Part shown: positions 21,185 to 31,147 of the stretch, one piece after another
How the letters are laid out: every line of letters starts with the position of its first letter
Position numbering within the stretch: position 1 is the first letter of the stretch
From: Phytopythium helicoides
Taxonomy: Eukaryota; Oomycota; Peronosporomycetes; Pythiales; Pythiaceae
Length of the DNA: 64,000 nucleotides
NCBI GenBank assembly: GCA_024867545.1
Contig: JANFNE010000035.1
Span: 1 to 64,000 of the forward strand
Reading direction: 5' to 3'
The notes under the pieces: generated by a model
What the model was told of the DNA's origin: nothing
Seen by the model: only the letters and a program-made list of their open reading frames with translations
The model's database searches: none
Position numbers and translations under genes: made by a program

Positions 21185-22322
21185 GTGGTGAAACCCGAAG
21201 TGAATTTGTATTCGGAACACATTCAAAACATCCATTAGAGCTTTCTCAGCATGAATTTGTACGCAATTCCTATGTTTGATGCTTGGCCGTGGAGAAACAC
21301 CATGCCAACCGCAGACCTCCGATCCCTCGAAGCTCGATACCTACTTTCCTTGCAGGTCCGAGTAATCAGCCAATCATCGTCTAGTATCACGAGTACCGTG
21401 GACCATTCCGCCCAACCAGGATGGAGTCGTGTGCGATCTGCCCAATCAGCGTGCAGGCACCATACCATCCACACAACACCAATAGATTCGCCGCGAGCAC
21501 GCGCCAGAGCCTAACGGATCGCTGAATGAGCGGCGCACTTCAACAGCAAATGATACACAGCTTGGTCTGGTGCGTGACGAGACTGTTGGGCTGCATAATA
21601 CAAAGCCATCGGACTAGGCGTTGTCTGTGGCTGGCTAATTCGAGGTTGCAGGCAACTGGTACGTAAATTGCGATGGCGCATAGCATCGAGTGGTTTGCTG
21701 TCAAATGCTGCGTCTGGCATCCCGAGTACTCGGACCAGTGCGATAGGCAAATACGAGTGACTCGACAAGGGCAACCCAATGTTCGGCGCGCGACTTTCAG
21801 AGTGAATTATGAGTCGTTCAATATCTAGATGTGATTTGGTGACGACCTCGCCTCGCCAGTCGCATCGATGGCCATTGCTGGCAGCATCTACACGTGAGGA
21901 GACGGTCAGTGTGGTCTCTCCAGTGTAAACGTGACTTTCCGGGACATTGGCGGTAGGATCTGTAGGGAGATACGAACTTTCGTTTCGACGTCAGCCAAAG
22001 CTACAACCACAGTGTACCGCCACGTTGTGCTGCACGAACAGGTTGTCGACACGCCGAACAAGATCCATTTGGAAGGGCTTAAATGTTCTCTAGTAATCCT
22101 GCCATGGCTGTGTCAAACTGCTTGGCGATGATGACGGCACGCCCAAAATGCCAATACAGCAAACACGTTCCGGCTAGCTCACGAGCTGATTCAGTATTAA
22201 TCCTCTGTCAAGTCGGGAAGACCTGAGCGGTCGACGACCATGAGACTCGGTCAATCAGGACTCTGAAATTCGACAGCAACCGTCTCAGTTCGCTTTACGC
22301 AGCAACCTCCTCGTTTGCACCT
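21185..22322. other. 1.1-kb intergenic region, no gene seen
   Basis: Only short open frames without recognisable domains, on both strands. It includes the 5' region of the SKN1/KRE6-like gene. No terminal repeats or transposase relics were noticed. Confidence 0.4.
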
Positions 22323-23825
22323 ATGCAGCTCGTCTCAAGCCGCACCACCAGTCGAATCATGACTTATAGTACGCATTGGATCATACTGGCGATCCATCTC
22401 AATGCCTTCTTGTGGAGCTCATTCTCCACTGCAAAAACCTACTCGACCAAGTCAGGCATCCTGCCATGGGTTGATCCAGATACTCCAGACGATGATCAGA
22501 CGTACAAATCTTCACGTGGTGTGACCTGGACACTTACCATGAGCGACGAGTTCAACACCGCTGGGCGAAGCTTTGAGGCAGGAGATGACCACATCTGGGT
22601 TTCGATTGAGATGCCGGACGGCACCAATTCGGCTCTCGAGTACTTTTCGCACAACATGACCTCGACTGAGTGTGACGACGACAACACATGCTACTTCCAG
22701 ATTGAGACGAACACCGACGCGTCAAACGTCACGGTTTGGAACAACTACATGTCACCTCCAGGATACCAAGACGTCACGTTCTACTACCGCTCGGGGATGG
22801 TTCAGTCGTGGAACAAGTTCTGCTTTCAAGGTGGTGCTATTAAGGTCAAGGCTCAACTTCCCGGTGCTGTTTCCAACGAATCCGGCAACCCAGATGTCTC
22901 CACGGGGTCTACAAGTGTTCGGGCTGCAAGTATCGACTACTACCCGGTATGGCCTGGTATCTGGATAATGGGGAATCTCGGGCGTGCGTTGTACTCCGGA
23001 TCGACAAGCCGAATGTGGCCGTTCACGTACAATGAGTGTAACGAAACTGTCTTCGACTCGCAAAACCAGCGTATCAGTGCATGCGATGATGACCCGGGCC
23101 ATGGTCTCAACGCGAACCAAGGGCGTGGCGCGCCGGAGATCGATATTCTTGAAGGTGGTGGCACAGCTATCTCGACGTCGATGCAGGTTGCACCAGGAAT
23201 GCCCGACAATTTTAGGATGATTGCGGACGCGACGTCGCTGGCGGCCTCTTGCTTCTACACCTACACGTGTACAACGAAAGGCGCCAACAACCCCGACGTC
23301 CCGACGGCCTACTATTCGAGCCTCCGAGGGCACAAGTCGTGGTACCAGGGCCTTCGTTACGGCGCCAATAACCTCTGCGATGTTGATGCGGACGACATTC
23401 AAGCGTACGCAACCATCAATGCTTCACTCACAAAAGGCATCACGGAAAACGCGTGCACGATGGCGCTCTGTCCAGCGTCCTACGACGTCAATGGTGATCT
23501 TGACTATATCAACAGGACCACCGACCGCTGGGGTATCAACGCCAATGGCACGTGCTTCCCAATGCAAAACGCATACATGGGAGCGTACTTGTGCAGTGCT
23601 GGCAATACAGCTTCCGAGTGCGGGACCTCGAGTGGGTCTACCAGTTCTGGATCTGAATTCTCCTACCAGATGGATGCCATCTCGGCAAACTGGGAAGTGC
23701 ACATGGGAGCATACCTCGACTGGGTCGTCTACACAGTTGAGTGGGTTACGGGCAACGATGGGTACATCCGGTGGGAAGTCGAAGGCCAACCTGTCTTTGA
23801 GATCCCTGCAGTGGCTTTAATAAAT

Positions 23826-23935
23826 TGGATTATTTCCTGGCAGTGGTTTCGAAGGGCCACGAAGGAAATTGCCGTTTCCAACCAACGGAGTAGAAGTAGG
23901 AACAGTCATATTAGATTTTGCTTGCAAGAGCAAAC
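23826..23935 (+). repeat. Split direct repeat A1
   Basis: 110 bp from TGGATTATTTCC to AGAGCAAAC at the 5' end of the element. It appears identical to A2 at 29600-29709. It begins immediately after the SKN1 codon AAT. Confidence 0.93.
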
Positions 23936-23984
23936 AACCTCGAAGCGACCCTTCACAGCAGCCTCCCTTCTCGGACCTCTCAAG

Positions 23985-25934
23985 ATGAACTATGTGTTCT
24001 GTAGTGCTGGGGCCTTCGGCGCTCCGGGTCATGCTTATGGTAAAGGCAAGATAGTGGGAGGTCGTGGGGCTCGTGTACGCCTCGAGCGACTGCAAACTGG
24101 GCGTTGGTCTGAGGTCGCCACGAGTACCGCGACGTTTGAACGGGCAGGGGTGAAGAATCGCTTGGTTTCCGAGGAAGAAGCACTGAGCGGGATCGGAACT
24201 TACGTCGGCAGCTGCATTTGTGTTCCGAGACTACGGGCTCGTGCAGCTCGTGCCTGGGACTATGGCGTTGTTACGGGATATGAGTGGACTGGGCCATCCG
24301 GGTTTTTAGTGGTCGACTTTGGAGAGCAAACGGAGCGGGTGGTCTATGATGAAGCTAACCTTCAAGAGTTAGCTGTGGAGACTTATGCATTACGTCCCTG
24401 TTATCGACGCCCTGTTGTACAAGTCATGCCGGCCGAAATGCGTACTGCTCACCAGCTTATGTTCGACACCTTCCATGGCCTCGCTGCAGGCTCGCCAGCT
24501 GAGCGCAATTCGTCGATTGTCAGGCATACCGCTGGCGTCACAGCTGTACTTGATGAGTCTTTTCGAGTCCCACTTTATGAGCTAACCAGTGCTGAAGTTG
24601 TCTCCCTTCCGATTCGGCATATTCTAGACTTTGTTTTATACAAGGAAAGCAATCTTGAACCCCCTCAAGGAGTCAGCTTAGGAGATACGATCTTTGATAT
24701 TCCAGGAGAAGATGCCCCGCAGCCGGAATTGGCTTCATCGGCGGTGGAAGGTCCACTAATCAGAGCAACAGAGCTAAGCGACTCAGATAGTGAAGGAGAT
24801 GCTGTTGAGCCGGTATCAGCCGCTGCCGTCGAGGCTCCGGCGCCTGTGAGTTCTCGTAAGCGAAGAAAGCGGTCGGAAGATGTCCATCTGTCCTCGCCGT
24901 CTACCGAATTTCCTGTTAGAGAGAGTTTACTGGATCAGTTCGAGGCGTTTCTTAGTCACAAGCGTGCTGCTACCGCTCAAACCGTACCGTACAGACCTGA
25001 TGAAAGCAGTAGTGGAGACGGCAAGACCCAATTTCGGCCATCAGCACTGCAGAAATCAATCCACAACACGATCGTGAACGGTAAGTACTCTGAGTTAAGC
25101 CCTCATCAGCTACTTGAAACATTTCAGGTCGATCTGGATATGCTTGCGTTCATGCCACACCCTGCTGTCCTTCGCGGATTATACTCTTGGGAGTTTGGGC
25201 GCGGATTGTCAGTGATGCACTTCGCTCGTATCACGCGCGGTGCACGTAACGAAGCCTCCCAATATGTTAATCTCCTTGATTTTTCTCTAAAGAACCGATT
25301 CCCAACTACAAAAGCTTCTGCGACAATGGGTGATATCGTTGAAGCCCTCGAAATCCTGGCTCGAATTGCTCAACTAATCTTTAAACCGTTCGTTGAAGAG
25401 ATTGTAGCATCGTCGATTGAGTGCGTCAGGGAGTTAACGGATGATTTCTGTGCTATACGCATGTTGGAGCACGGTGAGGTGGTGCGTTGGATAGATTCAC
25501 GCCTGGCCGACGTGCGAGCGTACCTCTCGAAAGGCGATCTGTCATCAGTCGACACTGTTTTGGATGATTTCAAGGCTAACAGTGCGCCACGACTCCGGTT
25601 AGCAAGCGTGCTGTCGGAGCTGCAAGTCGATGAAAAACTTTCGGTGGCTAGAAAACAATATGCATCACGGGTCGTTGAAGGTCGCACACTCCCGTCTGGA
25701 CGGAAGCAGCAAGAACGGAGACCTGTGCCAAAACACGTGCGGGATGCGTTGCCCATGCTCAATGGTAAGCAGCTTTGCATGCGTTCCATTTCCAATCTGC
25801 GTTGTCACAGCAACAGTGATGGCTGTTGGAACTCGGAGCGAGCCCATTTCCGACCTGCACGGCTTTCTCGCGTGGTTCGAACGTTTATAGAACAAAATTA
25901 CGACGGCCTCCGCGATGAATTCAAAGATTTATGA
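23985..25934 (+). CDS. gag: DIRS-like element Gag-like protein
   Basis: 649 residues from ATG 23985, the first ATG of the frame inside the element after repeat A1. The frame also stays open back into SKN1. It has a basic nuclear-localisation-like SSRKRRKR run and an acidic Ser/Asp/Glu stretch in the middle. A helical region with LDMLAFMPHPAVLRGLYSWEFG follows, and there is a C-terminal Cys/His cluster (LCMRSISNLRCHSNSDGCW, then RAHF) that may bind nucleic acid. This fits the structural protein of DIRS-type elements. It ends at UGA 25932-25934. The same frame is open beyond the stop into pol. Confidence 0.8.
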   Translation: MNYVFCSAGAFGAPGHAYGKGKIVGGRGARVRLERLQTGRWSEVATSTATFERAGVKNRLVSEEEALSGIGTYVGSCICVPRLRARAARAWDYGVVTGYEWTGPSGFLVVDFGEQTERVVYDEANLQELAVETYALRPCYRRPVVQVMPAEMRTAHQLMFDTFHGLAAGSPAERNSSIVRHTAGVTAVLDESFRVPLYELTSAEVVSLPIRHILDFVLYKESNLEPPQGVSLGDTIFDIPGEDAPQPELASSAVEGPLIRATELSDSDSEGDAVEPVSAAAVEAPAPVSSRKRRKRSEDVHLSSPSTEFPVRESLLDQFEAFLSHKRAATAQTVPYRPDESSSGDGKTQFRPSALQKSIHNTIVNGKYSELSPHQLLETFQVDLDMLAFMPHPAVLRGLYSWEFGRGLSVMHFARITRGARNEASQYVNLLDFSLKNRFPTTKASATMGDIVEALEILARIAQLIFKPFVEEIVASSIECVRELTDDFCAIRMLEHGEVVRWIDSRLADVRAYLSKGDLSSVDTVLDDFKANSAPRLRLASVLSELQVDEKLSVARKQYASRVVEGRTLPSGRKQQERRPVPKHVRDALPMLNGKQLCMRSISNLRCHSNSDGCWNSERAHFRPARLSRVVRTFIEQNYDGLRDEFKDL

Positions 25935-28526
25935 CTCGCGGGGTCCCCACGTAGCTCAAAGAGCAAGTGCAAAAGTTATGCAACGAAAGAGCTGAAGGTC
26001 GAGCCTATCGTCGTTCTACAAGAGTCACCCAGCAACATATTTGAGGCTCAGCATAATGCCGAGGCTTCCAGTCGTGTTCTATCGGGCTCAACACAGTCTA
26101 CGGTTGAAAGGGTACTCACGACAGATAACTGTGCGATCAGCAGCACCAGTAACAAGATAAGCAACTCTAAACCACTACAACTCCGGGCAAGTGCCCTTGG
26201 CAACCATTTGGCACACGCCAATGGTTGCTCGACTCATTTAGCAAGTGCTGATGAGAGAGTCCACGGCGACTCAGACGCCGAGGCAAGTGCCTCCGGCAGC
26301 CAATTGGCAAGTGCCACTGATAGACTAACGCGTTTAGCAAGTGCTGAGGAGAACGCACAACCACGACGGGTGGTTTGTGGAAAATGTGGTCGTACCAACA
26401 TGGATCACAATTGTCAAGCCCAATTATCATCTCCCGGAGTCGTTCTAGCTTCGGCAGGGCGAACAACGGCCAGCAAGCTCACTGCAGACACAACAGAGGA
26501 ATATACTCGTCTGTTGCGGGGCAATCTGGAAGCTACAATGAGAGCCCAGAAGGCTCTGTGGGAGTTCTACACAGTACGAGCCACGCATTCTCTAGCAGAG
26601 GCATTCTCAAAAGTCGATGTCTTAGTACCAGAGGAGTCACCGCATTCAGAACTGCGGGGTGGAAAATCAGTCTTTTTGCTCGATCGAGCCAAGCAACACA
26701 CGTTTAGTACCTTCATTCGCCGCTCCAGGATGGCACTACCCGAGTTTGTAAGGCTGCTGAGGGGTGAGACACCAACAGACCCACGTCCGAATAAAGCTCT
26801 GGAAATCCCTTCATGGTTACCGTGCTGGAGGTCGTATCGCTATCGGGACGTATGGGAAGGCATTGTTCGGGAAGGCGTACGCCCGCGCTGGAAAAAGCCT
26901 TTTCAATACCAGAATGAACGCCCGAAAAACCATGGATCTGCCCTTCGAGCGTTGAATATTATAGTGAAGAATATCCGAAAAGGCCAAGATTTGAACCAGT
27001 ATTTGGTCCTTGACATCGATCTTCTAGATGTTCTTGAAGGTGTGACGTGCAGTCCATTCGGTGCAGTACAAAAAGGTCAATTGGATATCGCTGTGGAGGC
27101 TAGGGTCATACACGACTTATCGTTTCCTCCAGGAGGATCAGTAAACGATCACACCGCTGAAACCGCGAAAGTGCAAGTCTCGTATGATGGTGCTCAGGCT
27201 ATAGCCCAGCGAATCCTGGAGTGTCGCTCTTCTTATCCCGGCAGAGCCACCAAGATGATGACTGGTGATGTTCATGGTGCTTTCCGGCATGTTCCATTAC
27301 ACGCGGACCATGTTGGCCGATTTGCAGGCTCGTTTCCAGAGTTAGGAGTGCTTGTAATTGACTTGGCGTGCCCATTTGGGTGGACAGAATCTCCGGCCTG
27401 TTATTGGGTTGCAGGGTGCGCGATCAATCATGTCTATTCAAACACAGCCCCTTCATGGCCCCTTCAACCATTAGCCGCAGTTCAATGTTTTGACGGGAAG
27501 GTATGGTGCGACGATCATGTTCCTGTCGAAGTTGACGTAGGTACCCGGCTGATGGAGGCCGATTTAGCCCTGCGTAGAGCAATGACTACAATCTTAGGTC
27601 CTGCTGCTTGCAACGAAGAAAAATTTTCCAGCTGGTTCACGGAGGGCAAGGCATTAGGTTTGATCTGGAACACGTCCAGCCGCACAGTATCAATTCCTTC
27701 AGACAAAGTTGAAAAGGCCCGCACAAGAATTCGCTCAATGTTGGCCAAGCGCAACACAACACGTAACGAGTTACAAAAACTTCTGGGCAGCCTTCGACAT
27801 GTCACCACATGTGTACGAGCCGCGGCGCCGTTTTTCCAACGCGTATCATCGCTACTACGAAGCGCACCGCGTTTTGGCGGGGTTGCAATCACGCCAGGTT
27901 GCCGGGACGATTTACACTGGTTTGAAGCAATCATTCAACTTGCCCAGCTACAATCTATCCCATTAGTGCGTTTCACAGCAAGTCAAGGCCCCACTATTCA
28001 TATTTACATGGACGCAAGTGACTATGGATTGTGCGCGCTCTTTCCAGCCACAAGAGAATATTTGCAAGTCAAATTCACTGCTGCAGAACACGATGCTATC
28101 CGAAACACATCCGATACAAGCTTTGGGATCAACATCCGCGAATTAATGAGTGCGGTGTTTGCGAGCATTGTGTGGGGAGAGCAGTGGGAGCCATCTTCGC
28201 ACGGACACCAGCACCACGTCAGGTTCTGGATAGATAACATGTCTGCAGTAGCGTGGAATAACCGCCAATTCACGCCGAACCCTCATGGTCAGCTATTACT
28301 CCGCCTCCTGGCGCTGCAAGAAGTTCGTCACAATTTCTATTCATCGGCAGCGCACATTGCGGGTGCTACCAATACCATGGCGGACGCTGGCAGCCGGGTG
28401 TGGCAGTGTCGAGAATTGGCTAACAAATTTGCTAACATGTCGCGTGGATGGACACAGGCGGAGGTCCCAAACAGGTTCAGGAATCTCTCGCAGTTATGGG
28501 AACATTGTTACGTCGCGCAGCTGTAG
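25935..28526 (+). CDS. pol: DIRS-like reverse transcriptase / RNase H (in frame with gag after a UGA)
   Basis: The frame is open from the codon after the gag UGA to TAG at 28526, giving 863 residues. The N-terminal part repeats an A/LASA motif and then has a zinc knuckle (CGKCGRTNMDHNC). The reverse transcriptase has an RVIHDLSFPPGGSVND stretch, DVHGAFRHVPL, LACPFGWTESP and the catalytic WCDDH (the YxDD equivalent). RNase H has IYMDASDYG, INIREL, FWIDNMSAV and HIAGATNTMADAGSR, so the acidic residues are present. No methyltransferase domain is visible. It reverse-transcribes the element RNA. No ATG lies between the UGA and the zinc knuckle; the first in-frame ATG is inside the knuckle at about 26400. 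Expression as a Gag-Pol readthrough product is therefore the simplest reading. Confidence 0.88.
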   Translation, partial: LAGSPRSSKSKCKSYATKELKVEPIVVLQESPSNIFEAQHNAEASSRVLSGSTQSTVERVLTTDNCAISSTSNKISNSKPLQLRASALGNHLAHANGCSTHLASADERVHGDSDAEASASGSQLASATDRLTRLASAEENAQPRRVVCGKCGRTNMDHNCQAQLSSPGVVLASAGRTTASKLTADTTEEYTRLLRGNLEATMRAQKALWEFYTVRATHSLAEAFSKVDVLVPEESPHSELRGGKSVFLLDRAKQHTFSTFIRRSRMALPEFVRLLRGETPTDPRPNKALEIPSWLPCWRSYRYRDVWEGIVREGVRPRWKKPFQYQNERPKNHGSALRALNIIVKNIRKGQDLNQYLVLDIDLLDVLEGVTCSPFGAVQKGQLDIAVEARVIHDLSFPPGGSVNDHTAETAKVQVSYDGAQAIAQRILECRSSYPGRATKMMTGDVHGAFRHVPLHADHVGRFAGSFPELGVLVIDLACPFGWTESPACYWVAGCAINHVYSNTAPSWPLQPLAAVQCFDGKVWCDDHVPVEVDVGTRLMEADLALRRAMTTILGPAACNEEKFSSWFTEGKALGLIWNTSSRTVSIPSDKVEKARTRIRSMLAKRNTTRNELQKLLGSLRHVTTCVRAAAPFFQRVSSLLRSAPRFGGVAITPGCRDDLHWFEAIIQLAQLQSIPLVRFTASQGPTIHIYMDASDYGLCALFPATREYLQVKFTAAEHDAIRNTSDTSFGINIRELMSAVFASIVWGEQWEPSSHGHQHHVRFWIDNMSAVAWNNRQFTPNPHGQLLLRLLALQEVRHNFYSSAAHIAGATNTMADAGSRVWQCRELANKFANMSRGWTQAEVPNRFRNLSQLWEHCYVAQL

Positions 28527-29488
28527 CCGACTCTACTCGTGCTCATTATCGTCGAGCTTGGCAACAGTGGACCACTTGGTGCAAATTTATGGAGTGCGAA
28601 CCATGGTTGTCCAGAACTGCTGTGAGTCACAACACCTCCCAGCTTGGAGCATTCGCTGTTTACCTCTGGAAGTTCGGGATGAACCAAAAGTCAGTAGGTA
28701 ACACTCACTCTACGATCCGCGGCAAGCTAGCTGCGGTTGCGTGGTACCACCGGAACTTTTTGGGATTCGAACCTGCATTTGATACCAGTCACGAGCTATT
28801 ACTTCGAGGAATTCGTCGTATGTCAGATCCAGTAACAAAGCAGCAACCGCTGACTACCCACCTGCTGCTCGCCATTCATGCCAGCTTGGACCTCGGCTCG
28901 CCGCGAAATCAGCTTCTGTGGGGTGGTTTACTGCTTGGCTACTTTTTCCTGCTTAGGCGATCAGAATATCTGCAGATCGACGGAAAACATCATGATTACA
29001 TACTGCAATTGGGTGACATCTCTTTTCGATCAAAGAATGAGCAGTCTTGTCTACCTCGCAAAGCCCACGTGGTTGGCATCCTGTTGAGGGGCGCCAAAAA
29101 CAACCAATACGGACGGCAAGAGCATCGATTCCATCATAAGTCCGGCCACGAAATTCTGTGTCCAATCAAAGCCGCTCGATGGATTCTCAAAGGAGCGTCA
29201 GCATTCGGTACAATTCGCAGTGCGCCAGCACTCTCCACTGGAAGTGCCAGTGTTATCTCTGCTCGAGAAGTGTCAATGCTGATTAAGGATGCTGCTAAAA
29301 GATTGGGTTTAAACCCTGACCGTTTTTCAACTCATTCAGTTCGAATTGGTGGAGCCACTGCATTGCTGAACGCGGGGGCAGATCGCCTCATAATCAAACT
29401 ACTGGGCCGCTGGCTCTCCAACTCTTTCGAAGACTACCCAGTACTCTCCTCAGCTGGTACAGCTAACCTGTCGAGGCTGATGTGCTAA
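28448..29488 (+). CDS. DIRS-like tyrosine recombinase
   Basis: 346 residues from ATG 28448, overlapping the end of pol by 79 nt in another frame. The N-terminal SAM-like core-binding region has STRAHYRRAWQQWTTWCKF. The catalytic set is visible: Arg in LLRRSEYL, His-x-x-Arg in HSVRIGGATALLNAG, Trp in LGRWLSNS, and the nucleophile Tyr in FEDYPV. It would integrate the circular DNA copy by site-specific strand exchange in place of an integrase, which explains the lack of target duplication. Translation probably starts by reinitiation or from a separate message. Confidence 0.92.
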   Translation: MDTGGGPKQVQESLAVMGTLLRRAAVADSTRAHYRRAWQQWTTWCKFMECEPWLSRTAVSHNTSQLGAFAVYLWKFGMNQKSVGNTHSTIRGKLAAVAWYHRNFLGFEPAFDTSHELLLRGIRRMSDPVTKQQPLTTHLLLAIHASLDLGSPRNQLLWGGLLLGYFFLLRRSEYLQIDGKHHDYILQLGDISFRSKNEQSCLPRKAHVVGILLRGAKNNQYGRQEHRFHHKSGHEILCPIKAARWILKGASAFGTIRSAPALSTGSASVISAREVSMLIKDAAKRLGLNPDRFSTHSVRIGGATALLNAGADRLIIKLLGRWLSNSFEDYPVLSSAGTANLSRLMC

Positions 29489-29532
29489 GGTCTGCGTCAT
29501 CAGGCCATGACATCGCGAAATCAAGTGTGGGG

Positions 29533-29776
29533 CCGCCTCGCCACGCCCTAATGACGCAATACAATGCGAGGTTTTCCCCCACGCAGTGATAGTTGGAAAT
29601 GGATTATTTCCTGGCAGTGGTTTCGAAGGGCCACGAAGGAAATTGCCGTTTCCAACCAACGGAGTAGAAGTAGGAACAGTCATATTAGATTTTGCTTGCA
29701 AGAGCAAACCCGCCTCGCCACGCCCTAATGACGCAATACAATGCGAGGTTTTCCCCCACGCAGTGATAGTTGGAAA
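29533..29776 (+). repeat. Split direct repeats B1-A2-B2
   Basis: B1 (29533-29599, 67 bp, CCGCCTCGCC..GTTGGAAA) is followed directly by A2 (29600-29709, 110 bp) and B2 (29710-29776, identical to B1). Recombination between these repeats would generate a circular form in which the A and B parts are adjacent, as in the internal B1-A2 junction. Confidence 0.93.
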
Positions 29777-30532
29777 CCACCACAAGACACGGCGCAGACG
29801 AATCCCAAGAAGATCATGATCGAAGAGCCTATGTATATTATCTTCAGTGTCGCGCTGTCCTCGACGTGGGGTTCGACGCCCCCGAACGCAGGCAGCGATT
29901 GCTATGGTGATGGTTCGAGCTCGCAGTCGAACGCGATTTGTAACTCGTTCCCCATGTACATGAAGATCGACTATATTCGTCTGTACCAGGACACCTCGGA
30001 CAGCACTAATATGTCAATCGGTTGCGATCCGTCGACACATCCAACAGCACAGTGGATCGAGGACCACATCGATGACTACACCGACTCGGACAACCCGGAC
30101 ACAGAAGTGTCAGGAATGGGCTTCTGCACAACCAACGATGACTGTACGATCGACGGCAGGGTCATTACTGGTACTTGCAGCAACGGCCGTTGCAAGTGCA
30201 AATCGTCATCTTGGAAGGGTCCGCGCTGTACAATTGCTGGAAGTTCGGCAACGTCTACAGACAGCAGCAACGATACCGAGCAAGAAGGATCCGAGTCGTA
30301 TGGACCATCGATGGCGGTGTCTGCATCGCTAGCCGGCATCACGATTGTGTCGACCATTACTGCTATGTATATCTCGTCTCTATGGGGTCGCAGAAATGAT
30401 GCAGAGCTTCGCAAGAAAATGCTTCTGCAGCAACTTCAACAGCAGAACGAGCAGGCCAAGGTGGGGGCTGTGTCTTCAAGCGACATTGGACTCAAGCTTC
30501 CAGAGGATAACTACAGCACTAACTTCATTTAA

Positions 30533-31039
30533 AATGATCTTACGCAGCTGTATCGATTGTTATCACCATTCCTATTTCATTGTTGATGCGTTGCAAAGGT
30601 TGTAGCCCAACTGAGTTTTTTTTTCGGAGCAACATAAAGCTCTGTTTCCGGCACCAAAGATTTTGACAGAAGTGCTCCCATACGGAAAATACTGTTTCGT
30701 CAAATTTCACTCACAACCTTTTTCGCGTTGGCACGAACACGAACGCATCTACATACTCTGCGTGAAGCAAACGTAAAATCACCTGACCTCGCAAGCGTGC
30801 AGGATATCTGCGCAGCAGCAACTTTGGCGATATCATTGCATCCAAGCTTTCGAAATTTAACGCATAATTCGTCCCCAAACCACCCAAAGCAATCCAAAGC
30901 GATGTGAACGCAAACCAAAATGCTGAGCCTAATGTCCTGCATCGTATCTAATCTAAACGTCTATTTTTTGGCCAGCATGGAACGCGTGTAAACAAACCTA
31001 GTAAGGCGTCGGCCAGTGGGGAACTTGTTGCAAAAGTGA
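30533..31039. other. Spacer between SKN1 3' end and MULE
   Basis: AT-richer sequence holding the presumed SKN1 3' UTR. No gene is seen. The minus-strand frame 30700-30942 has no recognisable features. Confidence 0.5.
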
Positions 31040-31048
31040 TTATTTTTA

Positions 31049-31103
31049 GGGAAAATCCCAAAACGTGACTCACTTCAGAAATTGTCCCAAAAGGTGACTC
31101 GAT
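31049..31103 (+). repeat. MULE left terminal inverted repeat
   Basis: 55 bp starting GGGAAAATCCC, complementary to the right-end repeats with one difference (ACGTGACTC against AGGTGACTC). The adjacent target duplication TTATTTTTA is at 31040-31048. Confidence 0.93.
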
Positions 31104-31147
31104 TCTCTAAAAAGAGAGCTAATCCTAATTTTAAGATTGCACGCCTT

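Larger units (their letters stand above)
23826..29776 (+). mobile_element. Complete DIRS-superfamily (Ngaro/PAT-like) retrotransposon
   Basis: A 5,951-bp element with gag, reverse transcriptase/RNase H and tyrosine recombinase genes, and no DDE integrase or LTRs. Its ends are split direct repeats arranged A1 - genes - B1 - A2 - B2: A1 23826-23935, B1 29533-29599, A2 29600-29709, B2 29710-29776. This layout is diagnostic of the PAT/Ngaro branch of DIRS-like elements. No target-site duplication is seen, as expected for recombinase-mediated integration through a circle. All three frames are open and the repeats look identical, so insertion was recent and the element may be active. Confidence 0.93.
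22323..30532 (+). pseudogene. SKN1/KRE6-like beta-glucan synthesis protein, split by a retrotransposon
   Basis: Membrane glycoprotein of the SKN1/KRE6 family (GH16-related), which in fungi and oomycetes acts in beta-1,6-glucan wall synthesis. The 5' part is 22323-23825 and the 3' part 29777-30532, separated by exactly 5,951 bp of retrotransposon. Removing the insert leaves one frame of 752 residues with no lost or added base. An N-terminal hydrophobic segment lies near residues 15-35. The GH16-type EIDILE motif has Glu272, Asp274 and Glu277. There are many Asn-X-Ser/Thr sites. The 3' part carries EEPMYIIF, an EGF-like Cys cluster ([15 protein letters not shown]) and a transmembrane helix (about 30310-30380) with a short cytoplasmic tail. 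Both halves lack other stops, so the disruption looks recent. As it stands, translation would run from the GH16 part straight into the element's Gag frame. Another copy or allele may supply function. Confidence 0.9.

Noticed and set aside
28448..29488. Crypton-type DNA transposon as source of the tyrosine recombinase
   Set aside because: It lies in one element with RT/RNase H and split direct repeats, so it belongs to a DIRS-like retrotransposon.
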